Positions 31,920 to 39,124 of a stretch of 41,036 bases of DNA are shown in pieces. Source of the stretch: Solirubrobacteraceae bacterium (lineage in GTDB: Bacteria; Actinomycetota; Thermoleophilia; Solirubrobacterales; Solirubrobacteraceae). The position numbers were made by a program, and so were the translations under genes. The DNA lies in assembly GCA_017882375.1 (NCBI GenBank), contig JADGPP010000026.1, positions 1-41,036 of the forward strand. Reading direction: 5' to 3'. The notes under the pieces are model-generated. The model was given only the letters and a program-made list of their open reading frames with translations. It was not told where the DNA came from and did not search any database. Within the stretch, counting starts at the first letter, position 1. The number at the start of each line of letters is the position of its first letter.

Positions 31920-33200
31920 TCACCCCGCGCGAACGCGGGCCGGCGCGGGCGCGGCGATCTCCATCATCCGCGAGGCGCGCTTCTCGACGGTCTCGACGAT
32001 CCGCGTCAGGACGGTGGCAGCCCACCCTTCCTCGGCGAGGGAGGCGCGGGCCTGGTGGGCGGCTGAGGGAGCTGCGTCTGCGAGCGCTCGTATTCGTCGT
32101 CGGGCCGCAGCTGGCCCGAGGCCGGCCTGCTCCAGGAGCTGGTTGAGGTGGCGTGGCTGGACGTAGTCGGGGCGGTACTCGCCGCCGATGCTCATCGCCA
32201 TCTTGCGCGACAGCCCCGGGTAGACGACCGTGCTCAGGAGATCATACGCGGGGGCAAGCGTCGCCTTTGGAGAGTCGGGGAGGTACAGCAGGGAGTAGTT
32301 CTTGCCGTGCGCGTCGTTGTTGCCGATCAGGAAGCTGAGCACGACCGCGTCGAGCAGCTTGAGCGCCTCGCGAGCCGGGACGGCCACGGCTTCGCGCAAC
32401 AGCGCGAAGCCGTCCGCGAGCCCGGGGCCGCCCTCGTTCTGGTACTTGCGTCGAGCGGGGATCCCGAGCGCCTGACAAAAGTCCTCCTGGTGCAGTCGCC
32501 GCACACCGTCTTGGGTGTGTTCGCGGTCATAACGCTCGACGAGCAGGAACTCGCGGCCCGCGACCCGCCGCGGTGAGGTGTGCACCGTCTGGATGCCGAG
32601 GATCCTTCCGATCGCGGGGCACAGTGCCTCGTTGGCGATCGTGCCGTCGTGGTCGGCGATCGGCGTCTTGAGTATGTGGGTGGAGGGTGTGCGGCCCTTT
32701 GTCAGGCCGATGCGCCGGTCGGTGCCGAGGACCACGGGGAGCTTGTCCTGGGCGCCGGCCAGCGACAGGCGGTACTCGCCTTCCTCATCTGCGTGCATCG
32801 GGCGGCTTGGCAGTTCATCGATCAGCGTCGCGAGCTCGCTCTCCTCAAGCCACTGCACGTCCCGGCCGACGGGCGCTGGCCGCTCGCCTGGTGCGAGCAG
32901 GCTGATGGCTCCTGCGGTGTCCCCGCCGAGAGCGGCGAGCAGCGCAAAGTCGTTGTCGACACTCACCCCGAGGTTGCGGGCGGCGAGCTCTCGGGGAGTC
33001 CCCTCGGGCAGCAGGCCACCGAAGAACGCGTCGACGGCGGCGGTTGTGTAGGAGCCGGCTAGCGGCAGCGAATGCGACAGCGGCGGGCGCCCCGCCCCAC
33101 GCCAGCTCTCGGCGTAGGTGAACGCCAGGCCGCTGGGCTCGTCGATGAGCACCCCGGCGCGCTCATCAAAGCACCAGACCTCAAGCGTGCGCTCGGCCAT
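31920..33200 (-). CDS. hipA: HipA-family toxin kinase
   Basis: The 426-aa protein has the HipA layout: an N-terminal couple-HipA domain (EVWCFDERAGVLIDEPSGLA, YTTAAVDAFFGGLLPEG), an activation/substrate region (YRLSLAGAQDKLPVVLGTDR, then LTKGRTPSTHILKTP), EFLLVERYDRE, and the kinase core with LLDAVVLSFLIGNNDAHGKN (catalytic Asp in GNNDAHGKN) and APAYDLLST (metal-binding Asp). Family members phosphorylate aminoacyl-tRNA synthetases such as GltX and arrest growth. It overlaps hipB by 20 nt at 33181-33200, as is typical. All catalytic residues are present. Confidence 0.93.
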   Translation of the reverse strand: MAERTLEVWCFDERAGVLIDEPSGLAFTYAESWRGAGRPPLSHSLPLAGSYTTAAVDAFFGGLLPEGTPRELAARNLGVSVDNDFALLAALGGDTAGAISLLAPGERPAPVGRDVQWLEESELATLIDELPSRPMHADEEGEYRLSLAGAQDKLPVVLGTDRRIGLTKGRTPSTHILKTPIADHDGTIANEALCPAIGRILGIQTVHTSPRRVAGREFLLVERYDREHTQDGVRRLHQEDFCQALGIPARRKYQNEGGPGLADGFALLREAVAVPAREALKLLDAVVLSFLIGNNDAHGKNYSLLYLPDSPKATLAPAYDLLSTVVYPGLSRKMAMSIGGEYRPDYVQPRHLNQLLEQAGLGPAAARRRIRALADAAPSAAHQARASLAEEGWAATVLTRIVETVEKRASRMMEIAAPAPARVRAG

Positions 33201-33420
33201 CCGGGTCCTCGATCAAGACGCGCAGGCCAAGTGAGGAGGCGACCCGCAAGGTCTCCCCCAGCCGCGAGGTCGGCTTGCCGCGCTCGAGCTCGCTGAGGAA
33301 GCGCACGCCCACTCCGGCGCCGGCGCCGGCGTCCTCCAGCCGCAGTCCGCGCGCGCGCCGCGCCTCGCGCAGAGCGGCGCCGAACTCGGCAGGGCTCGTG
33401 ATATTTACTACGGAAGACAT
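33181..33420 (-). CDS. hipB: HipB-type antitoxin (Xre-family HTH)
   Basis: The 79-aa protein has an Xre-type helix-turn-helix: SPAEFGAALREARRARGLRL, then EDAGAGAGVGVRFLSELERG and KPTSRLGETLRVASSLGL. It precedes and overlaps hipA. Upstream of the start are three exact TCCCG-N2-CGGGA palindromes, the expected HipB operators, so the operon is autoregulated. ATG at 33420 lies next to the first operator, so the operator probably covers the promoter or ribosome-binding site. Confidence 0.9.
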   Translation of the reverse strand: MSSVVNITSPAEFGAALREARRARGLRLEDAGAGAGVGVRFLSELERGKPTSRLGETLRVASSLGLRVLIEDPDGRAHA

Positions 33421-33423
33421 TTA

Positions 33424-33435
33424 TCCCGCTCGGGA
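33424..33435 (-). promoter_or_regulatory. HipB operator O1
   Basis: TCCCGCTCGGGA, 5-bp arms with a 2-bp spacer, 4 bp before the hipB start codon. Confidence 0.75.
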
Positions 33436-33473
33436 CAGTAGTATAGCAGTTGGGGCAGTTGGGACGCCAATAA

Positions 33474-33485
33474 TCCCGGTCGGGA
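33474..33485 (-). promoter_or_regulatory. HipB operator O2
   Basis: TCCCGGTCGGGA, centre 50 bp from O1. Confidence 0.75.
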
Positions 33486-33522
33486 CATTATGGCTGGGGA
33501 GGAGCCCGAGCGGGCGCGATTG

Positions 33523-33534
33523 TCCCGATCGGGA
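33523..33534 (-). promoter_or_regulatory. HipB operator O3
   Basis: TCCCGATCGGGA, a perfect palindrome, centre 49 bp from O2. A degenerate fourth copy (GCCCGAGCGGGC, 33504-33515) lies between O2 and O3. Confidence 0.75.
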
Positions 33535-33991
33535 GTCGGGGAGTGAGGCAGGAGGAACTTGGCGCTCACTGAGGCCAATACCGCGGGATCGAGGAGACGC
33601 CAGCGGGTTGCGCCGTGCAGGCTGCGACGGAGCGTGCACCTGCCCAATAACCGTGTGTTGCGTCGTCCGCGGTGTCGGTGCGTGTCGATGTCTGCGTGCG
33701 AGGCATCCGGGTCGGGCCACTCATGCAGAGGCAGTAGGTGGCCGATCCACCATAAGACGCAAGGTTGAACCGGCCCAGTCCCCCAGGGGCTGGGCCTTCG
33801 GCGTCCCCCAGTCAGAAGGATCGTGTTCGTCGGCTAATCGAGGCGCTGCTGGCTTCCTGACGCTGAGACCGATCGCGGGTGAGGGTTTCGCACTTCGCTC
33901 GAACTCCGCCTTGTGCAAACACTCTACCCGAGCCTGAGACTGTTGTCGAGCTCTTGTTCGAGCCGATCGGTCGTCAGGCCCGTCAGAACCA
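33535..33991. other. Gene-free stretch upstream of the HipB operators
   Basis: No gene is supportable. A terminator-like hairpin at 33772-33796 (GGCCCAG ... CTGGGCC) lies in it; the plus-strand frame 33275-33937 mostly shadows hipB and its operators. Confidence 0.45.
33772..33796. terminator. GC-rich hairpin in the intergenic stretch
   Basis: GGCCCAG (33772-33778) pairs with CTGGGCC (33790-33796); the inner C-rich and G-rich parts add pairs. No T-run follows on either side. Confidence 0.45.
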
Positions 33992-34037
33992 GGATCGCAC
34001 CCAGGAGGTCACCGGTTCGATCCCGGTTGGCTCCACT
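33992..34037 (+). repeat. Chimeric tRNA-Ala 3' fragment
   Basis: The first 19 nt equal the anticodon-arm part of tRNA-Ala(CGC) at 30866-30884. The last 36 nt (34002-34037) equal the 3' end of tRNA-Ala(TGC), inverted relative to that gene. The two overlap in the shared part. No 5' half is found. It is a second tRNA-derived island boundary. Confidence 0.8.
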
Positions 34038-34226
34038 TTTCTTGGCGGCAAACTAACCGAGCCGAGCTGTCGAATTCGTGTTGTTCACGGCTCACGAGGT
34101 CTTACGGCGCCGAGCCGGGCGACTCCTCGTATCAGGCGCTCGTCCGCGGGCACGAGCCGGAATCGAGCATCTGTGAGAGCGCTACGTACTGAGCGTCCTT
34201 TACTGGCCTGTCTTTCACGTGGAGTC
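34038..34226. other. Spacer after the tRNA fragment
   Basis: No gene is seen; a short T-rich stretch (ACTTTTCTTGG) follows the fragment, as a tRNA terminator might. Confidence 0.35.
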
Positions 34227-34634
34227 TCAGACCGTGACGACCTGCAGCTCAGGGTGTGCGTGTGCGATCTGCCTGTAGTCCTCGTCTTGAGTGATGACAG
34301 GCAGCCCATGCTCGATTGCGGTTGCAGCAATCAGCGCGTCGGTTAGCTTGACGGTTCGGTGGATGCCGGCGCGGCGGCAGTCGCCTACGAGCCGTGCCCA
34401 CGCGACCATCACCGCCTCGCTGACAGGGATCGGGTCGGCGGCTCTGGCGAGTGCGAGCGTCTCGGCGCGGCGCGCTCTTGCCGAGGCCTCGCGCGCGGCG
34501 AGCACGCCGAGCTGGAGCTCACCGATCGTGATGACCGATACCGCCACATGCGCTGGGAGCTCTCCTAGCGGTTGTCTCGTCTCGCGGGCGATGAACACCG
34601 AAGTGTCCAGAAGGCCGCTGCCGGACGCGCTCAA
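34227..34634 (-). CDS. PIN-domain ribonuclease toxin (VapC type)
   Basis: The 135-aa protein starts at a TTG (34634) overlapping the antitoxin stop (TTGA). Motifs: GLLDTSVFIARET (first Asp), VSVITIGELQLGVLA (Glu), LTDALIAATAIEHGLPVIT (Asp) and TQDEDYRQIA (last acidic), all in VapC order. It would cleave tRNA or rRNA. The TTG start is plausible because of the tight coupling with the antitoxin gene. Confidence 0.92.
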   Translation of the reverse strand: MSASGSGLLDTSVFIARETRQPLGELPAHVAVSVITIGELQLGVLAAREASARARRAETLALARAADPIPVSEAVMVAWARLVGDCRRAGIHRTVKLTDALIAATAIEHGLPVITQDEDYRQIAHAHPELQVVTV

Positions 34635-34873
34635 AGCTCGTCGAGGGTCTGGCCTGCTAGCTCGTCCAGCTCTTTTTGCAGAGCTGGATCCGCGGCACGA
34701 TCGGCGAGCTGCTCGCGCAGGTCCGGCCCAGAGAGCCAGCGTGCACGGCGACCGTGCGGCACGATGTCCGCGATCGGCTCGCCGTGCACAGTAAGGGTCA
34801 CTCGCTCGCCAGCCCTGACGGCGTCGATCACTCGCCCCGTCTGATTACGCAGATCTCGCACCCCGATATCCAT
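34631..34873 (-). CDS. Phd/YefM-type antitoxin (VapB role)
   Basis: The 80-aa protein (start at the ATG at 34873) reads MDIGVRDLRNQTGRVIDAVR, then AGERVTLTVHGEPIADIVPH, the Phd/YefM N-terminal DNA-binding fold, with a C-terminal acidic helix (REQLADRAADPALQKELDEL) that would wrap the toxin. It is the first gene of the pair. A palindrome with the half-site TGTAGCAC lies immediately before the start. Confidence 0.88.
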   Translation of the reverse strand: MDIGVRDLRNQTGRVIDAVRAGERVTLTVHGEPIADIVPHGRRARWLSGPDLREQLADRAADPALQKELDELAGQTLDEL

Positions 34874-34890
34874 GTGCGACACTGTAGCAC
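34874..34890 (-). promoter_or_regulatory. Candidate operator of the VapB/VapC pair
   Basis: GTGCGACA-C-TGTAGCAC, arms matching 7 of 8, directly against the antitoxin start codon. Its half-site TGTAGCAC also occurs in the operator of the RHH/MazF pair. Confidence 0.5.
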
Positions 34891-35014
34891 CCCGCATCGT
34901 CCCCACCTTGACGGCTCCGGCTAGAGCCGACAGGCCGGTTGCGGCGTCCGCGCATGCAGCGAGCGGGATCCGCCAAGACTGCGTCCGCGCTCACAGGCGT
35001 AGCCGCGACCGGAA

Positions 35015-35046
35015 CATGGTCTGCGCACCAAGCAGTTTCGCCCATT
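35015..35046 (-). repeat. Intergenic repeat family 2, copy A
   Basis: The core reads TGCGCACCAAGCAGTTTCGC, followed by CCAT; family consensus TGCGCRCCRARCAGYTTCGC. It lies just after the hydrolase gene's stop. Confidence 0.6.
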
Positions 35047-35050
35047 TCTG

Positions 35051-35887
35051 TTAGCGGGTGAGTCCGGAGAACCACTCGATCAGCAGCCCAGCGAGCATCT
35101 TGGGGGCCTCGAGATGTGGGAGGTGGCCAGTGTCGAGGACTTCGTACTTCTTAGGGTCGTTGGCCGCCTCGAAGACCAGCTGCGACTGCTTTGGTGGCTG
35201 CAGGTGGTCGTTTTGTCCCTGGATGACGAGCAGCGGCTTGTGCAGCTCCCGCGCCGCTTCGGGGCCGTTCCAGGCCTCGAGCAGGGTCCTGAAGGTCGTG
35301 ACGGAGAGCCGTCTGGCATCGGCGATCAGCGGATCGCGCTGAATCGTCGAGACCCACGACCGGTCATCGATCAGCTGCTCGTAGGAGTAGAAGTGATCGA
35401 CGCTGATGCGCATTGGAGCGAATGGCCCGATGAGCTTCGCCAGGGAGAAGAGCACCCGTCGGGGTCTCGTGAGCAGGAAGTCGGCGATTCGCGCGGGGCA
35501 GTTGGCGGCGGCGACACCGAGAAGTCGGTCGTCGCGGACACCGGTCAGGATCGCGACCATTGCCCCCAGGCTGTTGCCGAAGAGGCCGATCGGGCCGCTG
35601 TAGCGCTGGCATACGAAGTCGATCGCGTGTCGGCAGTCAGCTACGAGCTCATCGAGCGTCCAGCGTCCTCGTGGCCCGCCGCTTCGGCCGTGCCCTCGAT
35701 AGTCAAAGCTCAGCGAGTTCCAGCCCTCAGCCGCGAGCTGCGTGGCCAGCGGCTCGTACTCGAAGGTATGGAAGCCCAGACCGCAGAGCAGCACGACGGT
35801 CGGCGCCTCGTCACCGCGGTGGCGTAGCTGGCCGTACAGGTCCAGATCTCCCGAACGAAAGCTGATCGTCTCGGCGTCACCGTGCAT
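35051..35887 (-). CDS. Alpha/beta hydrolase (lysophospholipase-like)
   Basis: The 278-aa protein has the canonical hydrolase signatures: VVLLCGLGFHTFEYEPLATQ (oxyanion part), SFDYRGHGRSGG, the nucleophile elbow GLFGNSLGAMVA (Ser in GNSLG), Asp in IQGQNDHLQPP and His in DTGHLPHLEAP. It likely hydrolyses a lipid or ester; substrate unknown. Its ATG at 35887 lies 11 nt inside the end of the upstream membrane-protein gene, so both are co-translated. No signal peptide: cytosolic. Confidence 0.9.
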   Translation of the reverse strand: MHGDAETISFRSGDLDLYGQLRHRGDEAPTVVLLCGLGFHTFEYEPLATQLAAEGWNSLSFDYRGHGRSGGPRGRWTLDELVADCRHAIDFVCQRYSGPIGLFGNSLGAMVAILTGVRDDRLLGVAAANCPARIADFLLTRPRRVLFSLAKLIGPFAPMRISVDHFYSYEQLIDDRSWVSTIQRDPLIADARRLSVTTFRTLLEAWNGPEAARELHKPLLVIQGQNDHLQPPKQSQLVFEAANDPKKYEVLDTGHLPHLEAPKMLAGLLIEWFSGLTR

Positions 35888-36614
35888 GAGCGCGCTCGCG
35901 GACGCTTCGCATGAACAGGCGCGGGATCCACAGGTGCCACCAGGGCCCTGTGACGAACGTGACCGCTCCCAGTCCGAGGACGATCATCCACTTCTCGTCG
36001 GTGAGGATGGCGATGAAGGCAAACCAGAAGGAGATCGCCTTCACGACGCTGAGCACGACGAAGCCCGCCGGCCAGGACGGCTGGCCGCGCATGACCCCGG
36101 CGATGATCCACACCCAGGCGCCGACGAAGACGAGCTCGAACATGACACCCCAGTGGATCGGCGCGATGACGTTCAGGTCCATGCCGCTGCCGACATCGGC
36201 GAAGCTCCCGATCAGCCACCACGAGAAGAAAGCGATCGTTCCGGCGTGGCCCAGGTAGGCCAGCACCGCTCCGTACCTCGCCAGGCCGGCGTTCGACGGC
36301 TCGATCAACGCTCGCTCCGCAGCAGTGATGGCAAGGCCGAGGACGGCGATGAGCACGAAGGCGACGCACAGGACGCGAAAGGCCGTCGGGTCCGCGAAAC
36401 GCAGGCTGGCAAAGCCCTTGTCGACCAGGCGGTTGACACCGAGGGCGAGCGCCGCGATGCCGATGACGACGAACAACCCGCTCTGGATGGGCGAGACGAC
36501 CGCTCCCAGCTTCAGAACGGACGCGGTGGGATCGGACGACGCGGTGGGATCGGAGTCGGGCCCGTTCGTGTGGGAGCGGTTACGTCCCTCGACGGTGGGC
36601 GCGCTGACGGTCAT
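35877..36614 (-). CDS. Six-helix membrane protein coupled to the hydrolase
   Basis: The 245-aa protein has a polar N-terminus with a tandem DPTAS repeat and about six membrane helices, including GLFVVIGIAALALGVNRLV, FRVLCVAFVLIAVLGLAITA, GTIAFFSWWLIGSFA, MFELVFVGAWVWIIAGVMRG, AISFWFAFIAILTDEKWM and LGLGAVTFVTGPWWHLWI. It ends in a basic tail. The stop overlaps the hydrolase start, suggesting a joint role in membrane lipid handling. No family recognised. The AraC regulator is divergent at 36743. Confidence 0.75.
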   Translation of the reverse strand: MTVSAPTVEGRNRSHTNGPDSDPTASSDPTASVLKLGAVVSPIQSGLFVVIGIAALALGVNRLVDKGFASLRFADPTAFRVLCVAFVLIAVLGLAITAAERALIEPSNAGLARYGAVLAYLGHAGTIAFFSWWLIGSFADVGSGMDLNVIAPIHWGVMFELVFVGAWVWIIAGVMRGQPSWPAGFVVLSVVKAISFWFAFIAILTDEKWMIVLGLGAVTFVTGPWWHLWIPRLFMRSVRERAHAR

Positions 36615-36742
36615 GGCCTGATTTCAGCGCGAGTGTGCTCTGGACGCTTGAACGAAGCCGCTGCTATTCCGCGCCGCGCCGCGCGCGACTCGGGAGGCTG
36701 GGACAATCACGTCTCTGAGAAGCCCTTGAGACACGGGACGGG

Positions 36743-37672
36743 GTGACGGTCGTGCGACAGCGAAGCGACAGCCCTGCCCGCGGCCGACCCGAGCAGGGTT
36801 CGAGCAGCATCGGCGAGCAGCGCCCCCGCAGAGAGGACGCCCACGCTGATGTAGGTGCAGCGCAGGTGCTCATCTGGCCCGGGCGCGCGATCTATGTTGG
36901 GTCACTGCTGGAGAACGAGGTGCACGCCCACCACGCGATCCAGATCTCGATCGCGCTGAAGAGCACGCTCTCACTTCAGGCGCCCCCGGACCTGCGGTGG
37001 CGCGCATTCCGCGGAGTCGCGACCGCGCCCGACCAACCCCACCGCCTCCGTTGCCGCGACCCCGTTGCCCAGATCTACCTGGATCCCGAGAGCGCCGCCG
37101 GGCTGGCACTGCGCCAGCGGATGGGCGAGGCCGGCGTCCAGTCAATCGACATCGACGACACCGAAGCGCTCGCCGCTGCGCTGCGGCCAAGCCCTAACGG
37201 AGAACCGGACGCAGAGCACCTGACCCGATTCATCGATGACCTCACCGGCACTGCCGCGCCCGACTACTCCACCAAGCCGATCGACCCCCGCGTCCAGAAG
37301 ACGCTCAGCACCGTGCACGCGTTACCGGGGAGCCAGTTCTCCCTGCGCGACCTGGCCGGCCAGGTCGCACTATCGCCGAGCCGTCTCGGAGCTCTGTTCC
37401 GTCACGACATCGGAATCCCCGTCCGCCGCTACCTGCTCTGGCTGCGGCTCATCCACGCCATCCAAGCCCTATCGACCGACGCGAACCTCACAGAAGCCGC
37501 GCACGACGCCGGCTTCTCGGACTCAGCACACCTCAGCCGAACGTTCCGGCGCATGTTCGGCATGCCACCATCGGTCCTCCAAACGGAGCACGTAAAGATC
37601 CATGACTTCGCGGCCGGCTCTCCGGCGGCGCCCTGGTGGACGAAGTCATCCTCCGTCAGCGTCAGACGCTGA
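36743..37672 (+). CDS. AraC-family transcriptional regulator
   Basis: The 309-aa protein starts at a GTG (36743). The N-terminal ~200 residues form a cupin-like sensor domain (NEVHAHHAIQISIALKSTLS, RLRCRDPVAQIYLDPES), and the C-terminal ~100 residues the AraC double helix-turn-helix: SLRDLAGQVALSPSRLGALF, then RYLLWLRLIHAIQAL and NLTEAAHDAGFSDSAHLSRT followed by FRRMFGMPPS. It is divergent from the membrane protein/hydrolase operon, 128 bp away, and probably regulates it. Confidence 0.9.
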   Translation: MTVVRQRSDSPARGRPEQGSSSIGEQRPRREDAHADVGAAQVLIWPGRAIYVGSLLENEVHAHHAIQISIALKSTLSLQAPPDLRWRAFRGVATAPDQPHRLRCRDPVAQIYLDPESAAGLALRQRMGEAGVQSIDIDDTEALAAALRPSPNGEPDAEHLTRFIDDLTGTAAPDYSTKPIDPRVQKTLSTVHALPGSQFSLRDLAGQVALSPSRLGALFRHDIGIPVRRYLLWLRLIHAIQALSTDANLTEAAHDAGFSDSAHLSRTFRRMFGMPPSVLQTEHVKIHDFAAGSPAAPWWTKSSSVSVRR

Positions 37673-37708
37673 CCCGCAATTGCCGCTTGGCCGACGTCGG
37701 GCCCAGCC

Positions 37709-37740
37709 TATGGCCTGCGCACCGGACAGCTTCGCCCATT
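37709..37740 (-). repeat. Intergenic repeat family 2, copy B
   Basis: The core reads TGCGCACCGGACAGCTTCGC, followed by CCATT, downstream of the AraC gene and of the toxin gene at 37761. Confidence 0.6.
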
Positions 37741-37760
37741 CTTCTCTGCGGCGCGCGAAC

Positions 37761-38078
37761 TTACAGACCGAGGACGAGAGCAAGCGCGTCGTTGACAGCT
37801 TGCAGCTCATCCGCATCCAGGCGTCCCACCGAGCGCCCAAAAAGCCCAGGATCGACAACAGTCGTCTGCTCGACCAGGACGCGAGTGGCGGTGCTTTCGA
37901 TGTTGATAGCTGGTCGAAAGCTCGCCGGTTGGGCACCAGTCGAGGTTGGCGAGACGAGGACGGTGCTCAGCCCCAGGAGCTCATCGGCTTGGACGACCAC
38001 GGCGTATCGAGCACCACGCTGCTCTCGGCCCCGTACTCCTCGTGGAGCTGGCAGGCGAAAGATCTCGCCGCGCACCAC
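37761..38078 (-). CDS. MazF/PemK-family toxin endoribonuclease
   Basis: The 105-aa protein reads VRGEIFRLPAPRGVRGREQR, then GARYAVVVQADELLGLSTVL and SPTSTGAQPASFRP, the MazF fold with the conserved RGEI start and PTS loop, then TRVLVEQTTVVDPGLFGRSV. Such enzymes cut mRNA at short sequences. It follows the RHH antitoxin by 1 nt on the same strand. The catalytic Arg and Thr/Ser positions look present. Confidence 0.9.
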   Translation of the reverse strand: MVRGEIFRLPAPRGVRGREQRGARYAVVVQADELLGLSTVLVSPTSTGAQPASFRPAINIESTATRVLVEQTTVVDPGLFGRSVGRLDADELQAVNDALALVLGL

Positions 38079-38079
38079 G

Positions 38080-38325
38080 TCAGTTGATGGCTTCGGGCGC
38101 TAGCTCCGCCATCTGTTCGCGGATGGCCCGCATCTCCGCCCGATCAGCATCGTCAGCCGCAAGCCGTTTGGCCTCGGCGACAATCGAAGAGCGAACCCGG
38201 CGCCTCGCGGCCGCCTCTCGTAGAGCCGTGCGGACGGCCTCGGAATCACTCAGCCCCCCGTTGCTAATGATGCTGAGAGCTGCGGCCGAGCTGTCGTCCA
38301 ACCGTACATGCAAGGAACGACTCAT
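38080..38325 (-). CDS. RHH-type antitoxin of the MazF pair
   Basis: The 81-aa protein (start at the ATG at 38325) has a ribbon-helix-helix N-terminus (MSRSLHVRLDDSSAAALSII, then NGGLSDSEAVRTALREAAAR) and a helical C-terminus that would bind the toxin. It is the first gene of the pair. A perfect 8-bp palindrome overlaps its promoter region (38334-38354), and little room remains for a ribosome-binding site, so the transcript may be almost leaderless. Confidence 0.88.
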   Translation of the reverse strand: MSRSLHVRLDDSSAAALSIISNGGLSDSEAVRTALREAAARRRVRSSIVAEAKRLAADDADRAEMRAIREQMAELAPEAIN

Positions 38326-38333
38326 CCGTATAG

Positions 38334-38354
38334 TGTAGCACAAAACGTGCTACA
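38334..38354 (-). promoter_or_regulatory. Operator of the RHH/MazF pair
   Basis: TGTAGCAC (38334-38341), AAAAC spacer, GTGCTACA (38347-38354): a perfect palindrome. A TACACTAT box overlaps its gene-proximal arm on the minus strand, so binding would block the promoter. Confidence 0.7.
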
Positions 38355-38405
38355 TGCAGCCGGGCACAGCAAGCCGATCCGCACCGTCGGCGCCAACATC
38401 AGAGC

Positions 38406-38435
38406 ACGGTTTGCGCGCCGAGCAGTTTCGCCCAT
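38406..38435 (-). repeat. Intergenic repeat family 2, copy C
   Basis: The core reads TGCGCGCCGAGCAGTTTCGC, followed by CCATC, in the spacer upstream of the RHH antitoxin gene. The remaining spacer to 38555 has no gene. Confidence 0.6.
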
Positions 38436-38555
38436 CGCAGAGAAGGCGCGGACAGCTTCACGACGAGCGTTGTCGTCGGGGTGCTCAGCCCATCGTCCGA
38501 CTCCCGCATTGTGTAAGAAGCAGGTGGGGCGCCGCGAGCAACCCCGCGTGCCTCT

Positions 38556-38984
38556 TCACCCCTGGGTCAGTGAGGCGACGATGGCGGCGGCGCCGGCGAG
38601 GTGCACCTTTGGAACGTCGAATGACCAGGACTGTCCGTCGTTGAAGCCGATCTCAAGGACGCCCGCCAGGCGGCCCTTCTCGACTGTGGCAGCACGCACA
38701 TCGCCGCGGGGCGCAGTGGCGATCATCGCGTCCGTCGGCTTCGGGCGAAATGCGCCGCGCTTCGCACGGAACATCCTCAGCTCGTCGGGAAATACGCCCA
38801 GATAGGCGATTTGGCCCTTTGACAGCGGCGACGCATCGGCTGTTCCACGAGATGCAGCGGCCGAAGCCCCCGCGCCTCCGAGCGCACCCAGGACCTCTCT
38901 GCCGGCAACGCCGGCGACGCTCGACCTAATCATTCCGCGCGGCTCGACGAAGGTTCCGGCGATGGCTTCATTCGGACCGGACAA
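38556..38984 (-). CDS. PH-like (bacterial PH fold) hypothetical protein
   Basis: The 142-aa protein is started at a TTG (38984), with GGGAGG 6 nt upstream; the in-frame region beyond it to 39095 is low-complexity. Strands SKGQIAYLGVFPDELRMFRA, then DAMIATAPRGDVRAATVEKG and LAGVLEIGFNDGQSWSFDVP form a PH-like sheet as in small actinobacterial proteins, with a C-terminal helix KVHLAGAAAIVASL. An N-terminal Gly/Ala-rich segment precedes the fold. Function unknown. Confidence 0.7.
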   Translation of the reverse strand: MSGPNEAIAGTFVEPRGMIRSSVAGVAGREVLGALGGAGASAAASRGTADASPLSKGQIAYLGVFPDELRMFRAKRGAFRPKPTDAMIATAPRGDVRAATVEKGRLAGVLEIGFNDGQSWSFDVPKVHLAGAAAIVASLTQG

Positions 38985-39124
38985 CCTCAGCCTCCCCAGG
39001 TTGATGATTCGCGTGCCGTGTGAGCCTACGGCATCTAGCCGGCAGCCGGCCGTCCTGGTGGTCCTGATCCCACGCCAACATCGGGCCCGCTTCAACTCCT
39101 ACGCGACGGAGACGTGGATTTGCG

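Noticed and set aside
33275-33937. Plus-strand 220-codon frame
   Set aside because: Antisense to hipB and across the palindromic operators, with no start signal.
35114-36746. Plus-strand frames of 237 and 334 codons
   Set aside because: Antisense shadows of the alpha/beta hydrolase and membrane-protein genes.
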